Counted from the first letter of the stretch, positions 9,340-19,598 are shown. The stretch: 64,000 nt of DNA from Synechococcus sp. PROS-7-1 (GCF_014279795.1 NZ_CP047945.1:2376572-2440571); one strand, 5' to 3'. Made by a program: numbers and translations. The notes: generated by a model from the sequence alone, not told the origin.

Positions 9340-9366
9340 ACGCTAGTGAAAGTAGGTGGCTAATCA

Positions 9367-10377
9367 ATGTTTGACTATACGGTTGAAGCAAGCCAATGCC
9401 TCCAGTCATGGCTTCGTGAGAACGGGAAACGAGAAGTTAAAAGCAACGGCTCGAAGCTGATTGAAGAAGGCTTGATTAGTGAGCACGTTTTGGTGCTGTT
9501 GAAAGGGCAAATTGCTGTCAATACTACTGATCAGAATGGTGCATCCCAGCGTCTCGCTGTTCTAAACCAAGGAGCGATCGTCGGTGAAATGAGTTGGCTG
9601 GAGCAACGTCCAGCAGTAGCAGATGTGATTGCAGAAGCCGACAGCGAGGTTCTCTTTCTCAGCGTTGATCTGCTGGATAAGCTAAGCAATGATGAACCGG
9701 AACTCGCTGCGGAGTGGCAACGTCTGATTGCCAGAAAGTTAGCGGCTCAAATCAAGAGCCAGAATGCATGGATCCATCGCTATGAAGGGCCTGGAGAAGA
9801 GATTGAACCGCTAAGAAAAGTCCTGGTGCTTTTTGCAGTTCTCGACGATCTTGATGTTGAGCAAATCGCAAAAATGGGATCACTGCGGCGTATTGCACCT
9901 GGCAACATTCTGCTCAAGCAAGGCGAAGAGGTGCCATCAATCTATTTAATTCTTGCAGGAGAAGCAGATATTTGGGTCAACATTGAAGGAATCAACAAAA
10001 AAGTTGGTACGTCGAGGAGAGGAGAATTGCTCGGAGAACTCACACTCTTAACGTCCGAATCGCAGGGAGCGTCAGCCACGGTGAGTAGTACTGATGGAAT
10101 GGAGCTGCTCGAAATTAATAAAAATGACTTACAAAAAGCTCTCAGGGAAACTCCCGCGTTTGCAGATCGGTTTTTTCGCAGCCTCAGCTGCATGATGTCG
10201 CAGAGAAGCCGTGATCAATTACTGGCCCGTCAGCTGGCAGCGCGCAGTCGAAGTGCAGAAGCTGATGATGATGACGACGAACTGGATTTGGGTCAACTTG
10301 GAGGCATTAATCGAGCGGGACAACGGTTTCACACGCTCTGCCAAAAATTTCAGAGCGGAGGGGAAACAAGACTATGA
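9367..10377 (+). CDS. double cyclic-nucleotide-binding-domain protein, first gene of the NHLP export operon
   Basis: 336 residues with two CNB folds: about 15-120 (LIEEGLISEHVLVLLKGQIAV, then GEMSWLEQRPAVADV) and about 160-275 (ILLKQGEEVPSIYLILAGEA, then GELTLLTSESQGASATV). Both cassettes have the Gly-Glu start but lack the usual phosphate-binding Arg, so classical cAMP binding is uncertain. An acidic tail (ADDDDDELDLG) precedes the C-terminus and there is no DNA-binding domain. The stop overlaps the ATG of the ABC transporter by four bases (ATGA), indicating translational coupling. CNB domains are a known companion or fusion of NHLP-type exporters. Inferred role: regulatory or docking subunit of the exporter. 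Confidence 0.8.
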   Translation: MFDYTVEASQCLQSWLRENGKREVKSNGSKLIEEGLISEHVLVLLKGQIAVNTTDQNGASQRLAVLNQGAIVGEMSWLEQRPAVADVIAEADSEVLFLSVDLLDKLSNDEPELAAEWQRLIARKLAAQIKSQNAWIHRYEGPGEEIEPLRKVLVLFAVLDDLDVEQIAKMGSLRRIAPGNILLKQGEEVPSIYLILAGEADIWVNIEGINKKVGTSRRGELLGELTLLTSESQGASATVSSTDGMELLEINKNDLQKALRETPAFADRFFRSLSCMMSQRSRDQLLARQLAARSRSAEADDDDDELDLGQLGGINRAGQRFHTLCQKFQSGGETRL

Positions 10378-13073
10378 ACCTCAACCCAGGAGAGAGGATC
10401 GCATGGCCCGTCGCTAACTTCTCGACAACTCAGGATCACTTACTAGGAGCAATGCAGGGGGTACCGTTCATTCGCATCAAACCGAATCTTGTGATACCGG
10501 GCCTTCCACTTAAAAGCCTGCAAAACCTAAAGCTTGAATTAATCGCAACACAAGAAAACAACTTGATTCAGCCAATCAATTCAACCGCTTTAGAAGGAAC
10601 AGAGTGGTTGAACAGTGAGATACTTAGACGATTGAACCGAACAAAAAACATACCCACGAGTTCCTCAATAGACGATCTCTGCGAGCTTCTTGAAGAACTG
10701 ATGAAGCTGGAACAATCAAAGAAACAGCAGAAGATTGGAAGCCATCAATCACTAGGAAATCAAGCAGAATATTATCTTTTCAGCACACTAGAGCGCAGCG
10801 AACAATTCGATGCAAAAGCACAGAAGCAAACTAATTTCAGCAAATTAGCCTGCATGCTGGCAAAAATAAAGGGTATCGATGTAGAGGATATTACGGAGGT
10901 TAAATCACAACACAAAAACACGCGAGGTCATCTTCAGCAACTACTTGAACACAACAACTTAATTGGTCGCGACGTTCTCATTAATAGCGAAAATCTAAAG
11001 AGTGATTGCGGGGATTTAATCGCATTCGAAGAAGAAAAGAACGATGCACCCATATTGCTCAAAACAACAGGTCAAGGCTATCAGATATTTGACCCGATGC
11101 AGATGGAATCTGGCAAGTATATCAACAACTGTCCCGGGGTGCTCAAAAAGCTTAGTCCACGCATGGTGGCGATCAACCGGTCCCTTAGCAATCGAGATTT
11201 GAGCACCATTGGCCTTCTGCGATTTGCGTTCGGTGAATCGAAGAACTTCGGCCAATTCGTAATCGCCGGGTTGCTGATCGGATTGGCTGCCGGTTTTCTT
11301 CTGTCGATTGGACGCGATATTGGTGCATCACGCTGGATTTTCACATTGGCTGCCAGTGGAGGACTCTTAGGTGCTGCGTTGGGTTACGTCAGTCAAGGTT
11401 TCCGCAGTGGGATTGCCCTGATGGCAATCGCGACAGGCCTTGCAATGCTGACGCCAACATTCAATACGATTATTACAAACAATGCGCTGCCAGACCAAGA
11501 TCTAGGACTCCTGCTTCAAATCAGCCTCGTCATGGTTGCAGCAGGTGTGACACGCGTCGCCTTGGAATGGCTTCAAAGCCGGGATGTTCTCCTAACCCAG
11601 CACCAAGGAGCAGCAAAAGTGCAGCTCGCGGGAATGTACAGGCTATTGAGCCTGCCAACAGAGTTCTTCCGTTTACGCAGCATTGGTGATTTACAACTTC
11701 GTTTCGGAGCATTTGAAGATATCAGACTTGAAATTCAAACCATGACAGAGGGAGGCCTTGTGCGCTTGCTTCTGATCAGTACCTATGTGCTCTTCATGCT
11801 GAAGATCAGTGTGAAGTTAACACTCCTTGCCATTACTTTATCCGCATTTATTGCTCTTCCCACAATCCTACTCGCCATCCAATCAAGAAAACTAAAACGA
11901 CATCAAGAGATTGCCGAATCAGAGGCACAGAGTCGGAATCTTGAATTAATTAATTCAGTCAGTAAACTACGAGTTGCTGGGGCTGAAACAAAAGCAGCCC
12001 GTTGGTGGGCTGAGCCCTACAAACAAGTTGTGAGCTTGGAAAATGCAATCGATGCCAAAGAGGCAGCCGCAGAGCTGATCAAGAGTGTGATGCCCAATCT
12101 TGGGACTTTGTTGATTTACATCATGATCACGCGATTAATCGCTGAGGCAGCAATATCCAAAACGATTAATGCTCCCAACATTGGTGAGCAATTGGGATTT
12201 TTTGCTGCATTCAACACGTATATCGGTGGTATCGCCGGACTGGCCGGTCTCTTCGCAGGCGCCTTCGATCTGCCGGTGTTATATGAGCGCGCGAGACCGA
12301 TCCTGGATGAACAACCTGAAGCGCAGGACAACAGCAAAGAAATTGGTCTCTTACATGGCGACTTTCAGTTGGATCGCGTGAGCTACCGCTACCAGCCAGA
12401 GTTGCCCTTGGTCCTGGATGGGGTCAGCTTTGCGGCCAAGGCAGGTGAGTATGTCGCAATCGTTGGACCGTCTGGATCTGGAAAGTCAACACTGGTGCGC
12501 CTTCTCTTGGGTTTTGCCGAACCCGAAAACGGAAGTATTTTGTTTGATGGCCGACCTTTGGCAGGCCTTGACCCGAAAAGCGTGAGGCGCCAAATCGGCA
12601 CCGTTTTGCAAAGCAACTCCCTCTTCAGTGCCTCAATGATGGAAGCCATTGCTGGAGGTGCCGTGATCCAGGAAGACGAGGCCTGGCATGCTGCCGAACT
12701 CGCCGGACTCGCCGATGACATCCGAGCGATGCCGATGGGCATGCACACCGTGATTCCTGACGGCGGAGGAACACTCTCAGGAGGGCAAAAGCAACGTGTT
12801 GCCATTGCTCGCGCCCTTGTACGCAAACCACGTCTGCTGATTTTTGATGAAGCGACCAGCGCGCTCGACAATCACAGTCAGGCTGTCGTAACACGAAGTT
12901 TGGATAAACTGTCAGTGACTCGAATCGTAATCGCCCACCGGCTGAGCACAATCCGCCATGCAGATCAAATCATTGTGATGGAGAGTGGACAAGTGAAAGA
13001 GCAGGGAACTTACGACACGCTCATGGTCAAAAAAGGACTGTTCAAGCGCCTAATGGAGCGGCAAATCAAATGA
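10374..13073 (+). CDS. NHLP-type peptide-export ABC transporter, permease/ATPase subunit (no peptidase)
   Basis: 899 residues. The first 280 or so form a poorly conserved cytoplasmic domain typical of the second ABC subunit of NHLP export systems. A six-helix transmembrane domain follows (about 295-600), then an ABC ATPase with Walker A GPSGSGKST, signature LSGGQKQR, Walker B LLIFDEATSALD and switch His in IVIAHRLSTIR, all intact. There is no C39 peptidase domain; that activity is supplied by the third transporter gene of the operon. Start and stop both overlap neighbours in ATGA junctions. Predicted inner-membrane exporter half for leader-cleaved peptides. Confidence 0.87.
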   Translation: MNLNPGERIAWPVANFSTTQDHLLGAMQGVPFIRIKPNLVIPGLPLKSLQNLKLELIATQENNLIQPINSTALEGTEWLNSEILRRLNRTKNIPTSSSIDDLCELLEELMKLEQSKKQQKIGSHQSLGNQAEYYLFSTLERSEQFDAKAQKQTNFSKLACMLAKIKGIDVEDITEVKSQHKNTRGHLQQLLEHNNLIGRDVLINSENLKSDCGDLIAFEEEKNDAPILLKTTGQGYQIFDPMQMESGKYINNCPGVLKKLSPRMVAINRSLSNRDLSTIGLLRFAFGESKNFGQFVIAGLLIGLAAGFLLSIGRDIGASRWIFTLAASGGLLGAALGYVSQGFRSGIALMAIATGLAMLTPTFNTIITNNALPDQDLGLLLQISLVMVAAGVTRVALEWLQSRDVLLTQHQGAAKVQLAGMYRLLSLPTEFFRLRSIGDLQLRFGAFEDIRLEIQTMTEGGLVRLLLISTYVLFMLKISVKLTLLAITLSAFIALPTILLAIQSRKLKRHQEIAESEAQSRNLELINSVSKLRVAGAETKAARWWAEPYKQVVSLENAIDAKEAAAELIKSVMPNLGTLLIYIMITRLIAEAAISKTINAPNIGEQLGFFAAFNTYIGGIAGLAGLFAGAFDLPVLYERARPILDEQPEAQDNSKEIGLLHGDFQLDRVSYRYQPELPLVLDGVSFAAKAGEYVAIVGPSGSGKSTLVRLLLGFAEPENGSILFDGRPLAGLDPKSVRRQIGTVLQSNSLFSASMMEAIAGGAVIQEDEAWHAAELAGLADDIRAMPMGMHTVIPDGGGTLSGGQKQRVAIARALVRKPRLLIFDEATSALDNHSQAVVTRSLDKLSVTRIVIAHRLSTIRHADQIIVMESGQVKEQGTYDTLMVKKGLFKRLMERQIK

Positions 13074-14191
13074 GTCTTTTCAGAAAAACGGCTCTCGATG
13101 CACTCTCCACGCCAGAGCAGCTCAATCAACCTCTTCAGCTGCTTCGTCCGACGCAATGGCTGCTTCTGATCTCTTTGGGCAGCTTTAGCGTGACGATCCT
13201 GCTGTGGTCCATCTTTGGAAAAATTCCAGTGCGAATCAGCGGCAAAGGCGTGCTCATTCAACCCAACAGCCTGACCGTTGTGCAGAGCGAAACAAGCGGA
13301 CAAGTGATTGATGTGCCAACACAGGTTGGAGATTGCTTTTCGGAGGGCGAACTGATGGCAAGGATTGATCCTGTGAGTGAGGAGATCGAGATCAAAGCTG
13401 CCAAGGTTCGCCTGAACCAAATGATCATCCAAGACAAAGCTCAAGATGCACTTGGAGACCAACAATTGCAGCAATTACTATCAGACATCGAACGCGTCAA
13501 ACCTTTATCCGCAACGGGGGCTATCTCAACTGACGAAATCAACCAACGCAATCGCAGGCTCATCCAACAACGGTATGAGATCAAAGCAGCGAATAGCCAG
13601 CGTGAGCAAAACATCCAAGAAAAGAAGAATCAGATTGTCGCTCGTCAAGAAGAAATTGAACGGACCAGCATCATTCGTGCTCCAGTGAGCGGATGTGTGG
13701 TTGATCGCGGAATCCATGCGGGAGAAGTCGTGCAATCCGGGACCACACTCTTTACCATTCAGAACCAAACCAATTCAAAAACCCTTCAAAGTTTGGCATT
13801 CTTTCCTGCCAAGGATGGCAAGCGCTTAGAAATCGGCCAACGCGTCAGAGTGAGTCCAACTACAACCAAACAACAACGGCATGGAGGTATTGAGGGACAA
13901 GTGACCAAGATTAATTTATTACCAATTCGTGACGATGCTCTCATCAAACGCCTGGGCGTGAAATCACTCCTCGAATCGGTCCAGGGTTCACAATCAGCTC
14001 CATTGATTGAGGTGAGCACAAGCCTTCAACGCGATTCAAACACGATCAGCGGATACAACTGGGGAGGCGGCAAAGGCCCCAACATTCAAATCACAGCGGG
14101 TACAACCACCAATGTTCGCGTTCTGGTGGAAGAGAGGCGTCCGATCAGCTACGTGATCCCAATCCTGCGCGATTTAACCGGGATTTATTAA
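13070..14191 (+). CDS. NHLP-system HlyD-type membrane-fusion secretion protein
   Basis: 373 residues. One N-terminal membrane helix (about 30-50, WLLLISLGSFSVTILLWSIF) is followed by a biotinyl/lipoyl-like segment (VVQSETSGQVIDV), a helical hairpin rich in Gln, Glu and Arg (about 100-200), the second lipoyl half (IRAPVSGCVVDRGIHAGEVV) and a C-terminal beta domain. This is the adaptor that links inner-membrane ABC exporters to the outer membrane. It overlaps the preceding ABC gene by four bases and lies 11 bases before the peptidase-ABC gene. No TolC gene is in the window, so the outer-membrane exit must be encoded elsewhere. Confidence 0.87.
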   Translation: MSLFRKTALDALSTPEQLNQPLQLLRPTQWLLLISLGSFSVTILLWSIFGKIPVRISGKGVLIQPNSLTVVQSETSGQVIDVPTQVGDCFSEGELMARIDPVSEEIEIKAAKVRLNQMIIQDKAQDALGDQQLQQLLSDIERVKPLSATGAISTDEINQRNRRLIQQRYEIKAANSQREQNIQEKKNQIVARQEEIERTSIIRAPVSGCVVDRGIHAGEVVQSGTTLFTIQNQTNSKTLQSLAFFPAKDGKRLEIGQRVRVSPTTTKQQRHGGIEGQVTKINLLPIRDDALIKRLGVKSLLESVQGSQSAPLIEVSTSLQRDSNTISGYNWGGGKGPNIQITAGTTTNVRVLVEERRPISYVIPILRDLTGIY

Positions 14192-14202
14192 CGGCGTCCA
14201 CC

Positions 14203-16410
14203 ATGCTGATCAAAGCACTCAAAGACATCAAAGACAGGCGTGATGCAAAAGCTCAGGGACGTTGGGTTCAGACGCCGACCCGGCTGCAAATGGAGAGTAC
14301 CGAATGCGGCGCAGCCGCGTTAGGAATCATTCTCCAACATTACGGACGCTACGTTCCACTGACACAACTCAGAGAGCGTTGTGGCGTCTCAAGGGATGGA
14401 AGCGATGCTGCAAATTTGATCTTAGCGGCGAAGAGCTATGGCCTCAAAGGAAAAGGTTTTAAAAAAGGGATTAAAGCACTCCGCAAAATTAAACCACCAG
14501 CAATCGTCTTCTGGGAATTTAATCACTTTCTTGTATTTGAAGGTTTTATTGGCGAGAAAATTGCCCTTAACGATCCCGCTCTTGGCCCAAGAATTGTCAG
14601 CTTTGAAGAGTTTGAGACCAGTTACACAGGCATTGTTCTCACGCTAAGTCCAAACGAAAGCTTTGTTCGCGAAGGCAAAGTGCCCACTGTTTGGCCAATT
14701 GTGTGGCGACGTCTGCTCTCGGAACCAAACGGAGCAGCCTTCATCTTGATTTGTGGCTTGCTGCTGATCCTGCCCCAATTGATCATGCCGGTGTACGCCC
14801 AGATCTACATCGATGAAGTGATCAGCAATGGCATGGAGAGCTGGCTGAAACCGATGCTCTGGGCGATGGCCATCACCATCGGACTCCAAACCGCACTTCA
14901 GTATTTGCAGCTCCTGGGTACACGCACATTGGAACGACGTCTGACACGACGCTTCAGTGTGCATTTTGAACATCAGATGCTGTCGCTACCCGAGCGGTTC
15001 TACAGCCAACGCTATGCATCCGATATAGCCAGCCGAATGGATGCCAATGCGAGCATCGCTGAATTCATCGGCAGTCGCATGATTCCGATGGCCACATCGG
15101 TGGTGTTGCTGATTTTTTATCTCATCCTCACCATTCTCTACAGTCCTTGGCTCGGTCTCTTGGTGATGGCAACAACAGCGGTGAATGCCGCTGTTGTGAA
15201 AGCCAACTTAAGACTTCAGAAAGATTCCAATCTCACCCTGCAAAAAGATGGGGCCAAAGCAGTAGCAACTACGATTGCTGCCATAAGCAGCATTGAAACA
15301 GTCAAGGCTTCGGCACTTGAAAGCGATATTTATCGCCGTTACTCGGGATATCAAAGCAGGCTCCTGAACACCTTTCAGCGCTTGCAGCTGCGCAACGCTC
15401 AAATCCGAGTCATCCCCAATGCCCTCACCACGCTGAATGAGGTTGCGATCTTCATTCTGGGCTTCTTTCTGGTGATTGAAGGTGAACTGACGCTGGGCAT
15501 GCTGCTTGCCGCACAAACCATCGCGCTGTCGCTAAAAAATCAAACCGACAGCGTCATGACCTTCGTTCAGCAACTACCAACTTTTGAAGCCGAAGTGCTA
15601 CGGCTCGAGGATGTGCTTGAGCAGCCTCATGACCCACTGATTAACCAAGAGCAAAGCCGTGACTGGAGACCAACCAACAATCGCTTGAGTGGAGAAATCG
15701 TTCTCAACAACGTGAGCTTTGGCTTTGCCGCAATTAAAGAGCCCCTGATCAAAAACTTCAGCCTGACCATTCATCCGGGCCAACGCATTGCCTTGATTGG
15801 CGGCAGCGGCAGCGGTAAAAGCACTTTAGCCAAGTTGATTGTTGGCCTTCACCAACCCTCAGACGGGGAGATTCTGTTTGATGGAGCATCTCTTGTCGAC
15901 ATCCCGAGGGCTATCAGCACCACATCTCTAGCCATGGTGCAGCAGGACGTTCAAATTTATGGCTGTTCTGTACAGGACAATCTCTCTCTTTGGAATCCTT
16001 CCATCACTCCGACCGATTTATGGAAAGCCTGTGATGATGCAGAAATTTCTAACGTCATTCAATCACTGCCTGAAGGACTCCAATCGATCCTCAGCGAAGG
16101 GGGCAGCAACCTATCGGGCGGACAAAGGCAACGCCTTGAGCTCGCCCGTGCCCTCGCTCAAGATCCCAGTGTTCTGGTGATGGACGAAGCCACATCGGCA
16201 CTCGATGCCGAAACCGAGCACAACGTGATTGAAAATTTAAAGCGTCGTGGCTGCACTCAGATCATCGTGGCCCACCGACTCAGCACCATCCGCGATGCTG
16301 ATCTAATTCTCGTTCTCGATCGAGGCCAGGTGGTCCAACAAGGGCAGCACCACACGATGATTCAGGAATCAGGCAGTCCCTATGCGCTTCTGCTGCAGGA
16401 GAGCGAATGA
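14203..16410 (+). CDS. NHLP-type C39-peptidase/permease/ATPase exporter
   Basis: 735 residues in three parts. Residues 20-150 are a C39 bacteriocin-processing peptidase with the full triad: Cys35 in QMESTECGAA, His108 in FNHFLVFEG and Asp124 in LNDPALG. Residues about 165-450 are a six-helix ABC membrane domain. The ATPase follows with Walker A IGGSGSGKST, LSGGQRQR and Walker B VLVMDEATSALD. Such proteins cut leader peptides after a double Gly and export the core. A matching double-Gly precursor (LTSVAGG) is encoded about 7 kb downstream at 23571-23921. Last gene of the operon; the 154 bases that follow contain only a weak TTCGCCC/GGGCGAA inverted repeat. Confidence 0.9.
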   Translation: MLIKALKDIKDRRDAKAQGRWVQTPTRLQMESTECGAAALGIILQHYGRYVPLTQLRERCGVSRDGSDAANLILAAKSYGLKGKGFKKGIKALRKIKPPAIVFWEFNHFLVFEGFIGEKIALNDPALGPRIVSFEEFETSYTGIVLTLSPNESFVREGKVPTVWPIVWRRLLSEPNGAAFILICGLLLILPQLIMPVYAQIYIDEVISNGMESWLKPMLWAMAITIGLQTALQYLQLLGTRTLERRLTRRFSVHFEHQMLSLPERFYSQRYASDIASRMDANASIAEFIGSRMIPMATSVVLLIFYLILTILYSPWLGLLVMATTAVNAAVVKANLRLQKDSNLTLQKDGAKAVATTIAAISSIETVKASALESDIYRRYSGYQSRLLNTFQRLQLRNAQIRVIPNALTTLNEVAIFILGFFLVIEGELTLGMLLAAQTIALSLKNQTDSVMTFVQQLPTFEAEVLRLEDVLEQPHDPLINQEQSRDWRPTNNRLSGEIVLNNVSFGFAAIKEPLIKNFSLTIHPGQRIALIGGSGSGKSTLAKLIVGLHQPSDGEILFDGASLVDIPRAISTTSLAMVQQDVQIYGCSVQDNLSLWNPSITPTDLWKACDDAEISNVIQSLPEGLQSILSEGGSNLSGGQRQRLELARALAQDPSVLVMDEATSALDAETEHNVIENLKRRGCTQIIVAHRLSTIRDADLILVLDRGQVVQQGQHHTMIQESGSPYALLLQESE

Positions 16411-16564
16411 CATGCATCCAGGCTTCATGCTTTTCGCCCGTGGCTTTTGAGATCAGCAACAGGGCGAAGGTTCCCGCCGTTGAAGATCGCCAACAAGAAG
16501 CCCATCACCCACACGCGCGCAGCCAGGCTGGGGGCAATCAGGCGCATCCAACGTTGAAACGGCG

Positions 16565-18445
16565 ATGAAACGCTTCCGCAATCTGCTGCAATCCACCGGC
16601 CCCTATCTCGCTGCCATCGTCGTTTTGGTGCTGCTTCGCAGCACTGGCCTCGCCCAAACCCTTGATCTGGTGATCTACGATCTGATCACCAGTCAACGCT
16701 CAGAGGGTTCAGGCCAAGACCAGCCGATCACCCTGGTGGGCATCGAAGAAAGCGACATCCAGCGCTTTGGCTGGCCGATTGACGACGGCATCTTTTGCGA
16801 TGCCTTCGATGCACTCAATGCCAGCGGCGTGACAGCCATCGGCTTCGACATCTACAGAGATCAAGGCGTGGGGGCCGAGCAGCAATGCCTGCGTGATCGC
16901 TTCCGTGATGAGCCCACACTGGTCTCTATCTTCAACGTGGCCGCTGGGATTGCCGCAGTCCCCGGCACACCGATCGAGCGCCAGTCGTACAACGACCTAA
17001 GCCTGGATGGTGATGGTGTGGTGCGTCGTGACCTGGTGCATGTCACCGGACAAGACGAAGCCACGGTGGCGTTCCCCTTGCGCGTGCTGGAAGTCGCGAC
17101 CGGCGATCGATCCCTGCGGGACGCCTTGGATGCAGGAACGAATGCTGGCCCATGGTTGTCGGCTGATGGTGGCGGATACCACAACGAAATCGACGCAGGA
17201 CTTGGGCTCCAACGCCTGCTTCGCTTCCGCGAGCCACGCAGTTACGCGACTTACACCCTGGCTGAACTCATCGACGGTGAGGTGCCCAACACCATGCTTC
17301 GCGATCGCATCGTGTTGATTGGCAGCACCGCGCCCTCCCTGCGCGATCTGTTCGAAGTGCCGCACACGCGATTTGCGAGGGGTGACAGCCTGTTCACGAT
17401 TTCCGGAGTGGAAGTGCATGCCAACCGCCTCGCCACCCTGATCGACGAGCGCAATGGCAACTTTCAACAGGGTTGGCTGATGCCTGGCTGGGGGAACCTG
17501 CTGCTGGTGATCGGATTCGCCGGCGCCGGACTGCTGCTCGGGGAGCGCATCCCCAAACAACGCATCAGCATTCTTGTTGTGGTTCTCGTGGCCGGCGGAG
17601 CTGCTGCAGGACTTGGAGCACTGCTCTGGAATCACATCTGGATCGGTATGGCCATGCCGCTGACAGGTCTGCTCAGTTTCAGCGGAGCAGCCTGGTTACG
17701 CCGTGGCGTGGAAAGCCAACAGCACTCCCAACAGATTCAACAACTGCTCGGGCAAACCACCTCACCCGCGGTGGCACAACAACTGTGGGAACAACGGGAC
17801 TCCCTGCTGAGTGACGGGCGTTTCCAAGGACAGCAGCTGCCGATCACCACACTGTTTACGGACACGGCTTCCTTCACCAGCGTGTCGGAAGGCATGAGCC
17901 CACGGGAATTGATGGACTGGCTGAACCGCGGCATGGAGATCTGCGTGCCCGCCGTCACCGAAAGGGACGGCATGGTGAACAAATTCACCGGCGATGGAAT
18001 GCTGGCCGTGTTCGGCGTGCCCTTGCTAGGAGATCCATCGGCAGAAGCTCAAGCGGCGATCGAGGCCGCATTCCAAATCAAAGCGGGGCTGGAAAAGCTC
18101 AACGAAGCGCTTAAGGCCGAAGGAGCCCCCAGCATGCGCGTGCGCATGGGCATTCACTCGGGCGAGGCTCTGGTGGGGTCGATGGGCAGTGCAGAGCGCA
18201 TCGAATATGCCGTGATCGGCGATGCCGTGAACTGCGCATCACGGCTGGAAAGCTATGACAAAAATCGCCATGAAGGAGTGCTGCGGGTGCTGCTCTCCAG
18301 CACCACATTGGAACTCCTGCCAACAGAATTCCGCGACTCGTTGCACCTTGACTATTGGGGCCCCGTTCAAGTGAAAGGACGAGACGAACCTTTGGATGTA
18401 AGTGAATTGAAATTTAACAGGACTTCACTCGACAACGCCTCATAG
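16565..18445 (+). CDS. CHASE2-domain class III adenylate/guanylate cyclase
   Basis: 626 residues. An N-terminal helix and an extracytoplasmic CHASE2 sensor (about 30-310; ITLVGIEESDIQRFGWP is typical) are followed by three close membrane helices (about 315-375) and a class III cyclase domain (about 425-610). Catalytic residues are complete: metal Asp433 (LFTDTASFT) and Asp477 (FTGDGMLAVFG), base-selecting Lys473 and Asp553, and transition-state Asn556 and Arg560 (VNCASR). Lys plus Asp predicts ATP as substrate, hence cAMP. It follows the peptide-export operon on the same strand. With the CNB proteins and the CNB-MscS channel it suggests a local cAMP circuit; that link is inferred. Confidence 0.92.
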   Translation: MKRFRNLLQSTGPYLAAIVVLVLLRSTGLAQTLDLVIYDLITSQRSEGSGQDQPITLVGIEESDIQRFGWPIDDGIFCDAFDALNASGVTAIGFDIYRDQGVGAEQQCLRDRFRDEPTLVSIFNVAAGIAAVPGTPIERQSYNDLSLDGDGVVRRDLVHVTGQDEATVAFPLRVLEVATGDRSLRDALDAGTNAGPWLSADGGGYHNEIDAGLGLQRLLRFREPRSYATYTLAELIDGEVPNTMLRDRIVLIGSTAPSLRDLFEVPHTRFARGDSLFTISGVEVHANRLATLIDERNGNFQQGWLMPGWGNLLLVIGFAGAGLLLGERIPKQRISILVVVLVAGGAAAGLGALLWNHIWIGMAMPLTGLLSFSGAAWLRRGVESQQHSQQIQQLLGQTTSPAVAQQLWEQRDSLLSDGRFQGQQLPITTLFTDTASFTSVSEGMSPRELMDWLNRGMEICVPAVTERDGMVNKFTGDGMLAVFGVPLLGDPSAEAQAAIEAAFQIKAGLEKLNEALKAEGAPSMRVRMGIHSGEALVGSMGSAERIEYAVIGDAVNCASRLESYDKNRHEGVLRVLLSSTTLELLPTEFRDSLHLDYWGPVQVKGRDEPLDVSELKFNRTSLDNAS

Positions 18446-18482
18446 GCGTCACTGATGACAGAGGCATTGGAGCCGCCTCGCC

Positions 18483-19457
18483 TCATGAGTGAAGAAAAAC
18501 AAGATCACGATTTTCAATTTGAACCCAACTTTCACAGACGGGTCTGAATTGCTTCTGAACCCAGTGGTGGAGATTGAGATTGGTTGGATGGGAAATAAAG
18601 CAACCCTTTGGAATGACGCGAGGCTCGCCGCTGAAATGAGCTGAACGCATGACAAACGCCAACATCGCCAAGGGAGCACCCGAGCGTTCCCAGCCTGAAT
18701 CCACCCAAAACTTGGCATAACGCAAGCAATCAGGGGAGACAAAGTGAGTGATCAGCCAACCGATAATCACTCCTTGGTGGAAGAGAAGGCAGCTGTATTG
18801 AGCTGCTGGATGCCATTGATAATCATCGGCCTCTGGATCCCAGGGAGCAGCCAACTGACCGCTACTCGCCATCACGATGCGTTGTTGCAACTGGGCAGTG
18901 TGCTGTTCAGTGAAAGGGGCAATTTGCCATGAGGCATGGCGAGATTGACGTCTCACCACATCTTCAAGACGCTGCAACAAAGCCTCAACAGCTGGGCTGA
19001 TGGAGAGACCAACAACCACTTTGCCTGGCGTGGCGACCCAACCCTGATCGCTGGGGCTCAAGCGCCGCAAGACATCACTGACATTGGCCTGCAATGGCAC
19101 CGGTAGATGCAGCCCGCTGAGTTGGTGCGATCTGGCCCAATGCTCGGCATGGCGCAACAAAGCGCCTGCCAATCCCAAACGCCGATAAGGCTTCGCCACA
19201 ACAAGCGTGAGAATGCAAAGACGTTGGTCTTTGGTCTGCTCATGGCCTGACCAGTCGGCCACTTCAGCCAACAGCAAGGCTGCACGCTCACTGGCCTCGC
19301 CTTCCATCGCGAGGACTAACAAGTGGTTGTGCTCCGACCCCGGCGAACCCTGTACGGCGCTGACATAGGTGCGCAACACAGGCGAAATGAGATGAAACCA
19401 GCTCTGAAGTGAGCTTGCATCGAGTTTCCGGCATTGAAACAAGGAACTGGCTGACAT
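18483..19457 (-). CDS. double-GNAT acyltransferase-like protein (copy 1)
   Basis: 324 residues. The N-terminal half carries a GNAT motif A with intact acyl-CoA loop (VAKPYRRLGLAGALL, about residues 88-102). The C-terminal half looks like a second, motif-A-less GNAT fold (GVIIGWLITHF, KFWVDSGWERSG, RSAHF). The same two-part layout and C-terminal landmarks recur in the rightward gene at 19845, so the two are paralogues. It converges on the cyclase gene (37 bases between stops) and diverges from copy 2. GNAT-like maturases of about this size attach fatty acyl groups to Lys or ornithine side chains in selidamide-type RiPPs. Given the nearby Nif11-type precursor and C39 exporter, that is the favoured role, by inference only. 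Confidence 0.7.
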   Translation of the reverse strand: MSASSLFQCRKLDASSLQSWFHLISPVLRTYVSAVQGSPGSEHNHLLVLAMEGEASERAALLLAEVADWSGHEQTKDQRLCILTLVVAKPYRRLGLAGALLRHAEHWARSHQLSGLHLPVPLQANVSDVLRRLSPSDQGWVATPGKVVVGLSISPAVEALLQRLEDVVRRQSRHASWQIAPFTEQHTAQLQQRIVMASSGQLAAPWDPEADDYQWHPAAQYSCLLFHQGVIIGWLITHFVSPDCLRYAKFWVDSGWERSGAPLAMLAFVMRSAHFSGEPRVIPKGCFISHPTNLNLHHWVQKQFRPVCESWVQIENRDLVFLHS

Positions 19458-19598
19458 TGTTCTGCGCTCAGCTCTCAGGAATCACGACCATGGCAGCCAC
19501 CAAACTTAAGGTTGGCACAGACCTCGCCCACGACGAGAATCGCGCCTTGGGGAAAGCTGAAGAGAATCAATATTTCTATAAAATAGCAAAATATCGCC

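Larger units (their letters stand above)
9034..9366. other. AT-rich divergent intergenic region
   Basis: 333 bases between the tpsA-like gene (leftward) and the double-CNB gene (rightward). It holds one good sigma70-type promoter for each direction, listed separately. No RNA gene was recognised. Short open frames here have no ribosome-binding site and no recognisable motif. Confidence 0.6.
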
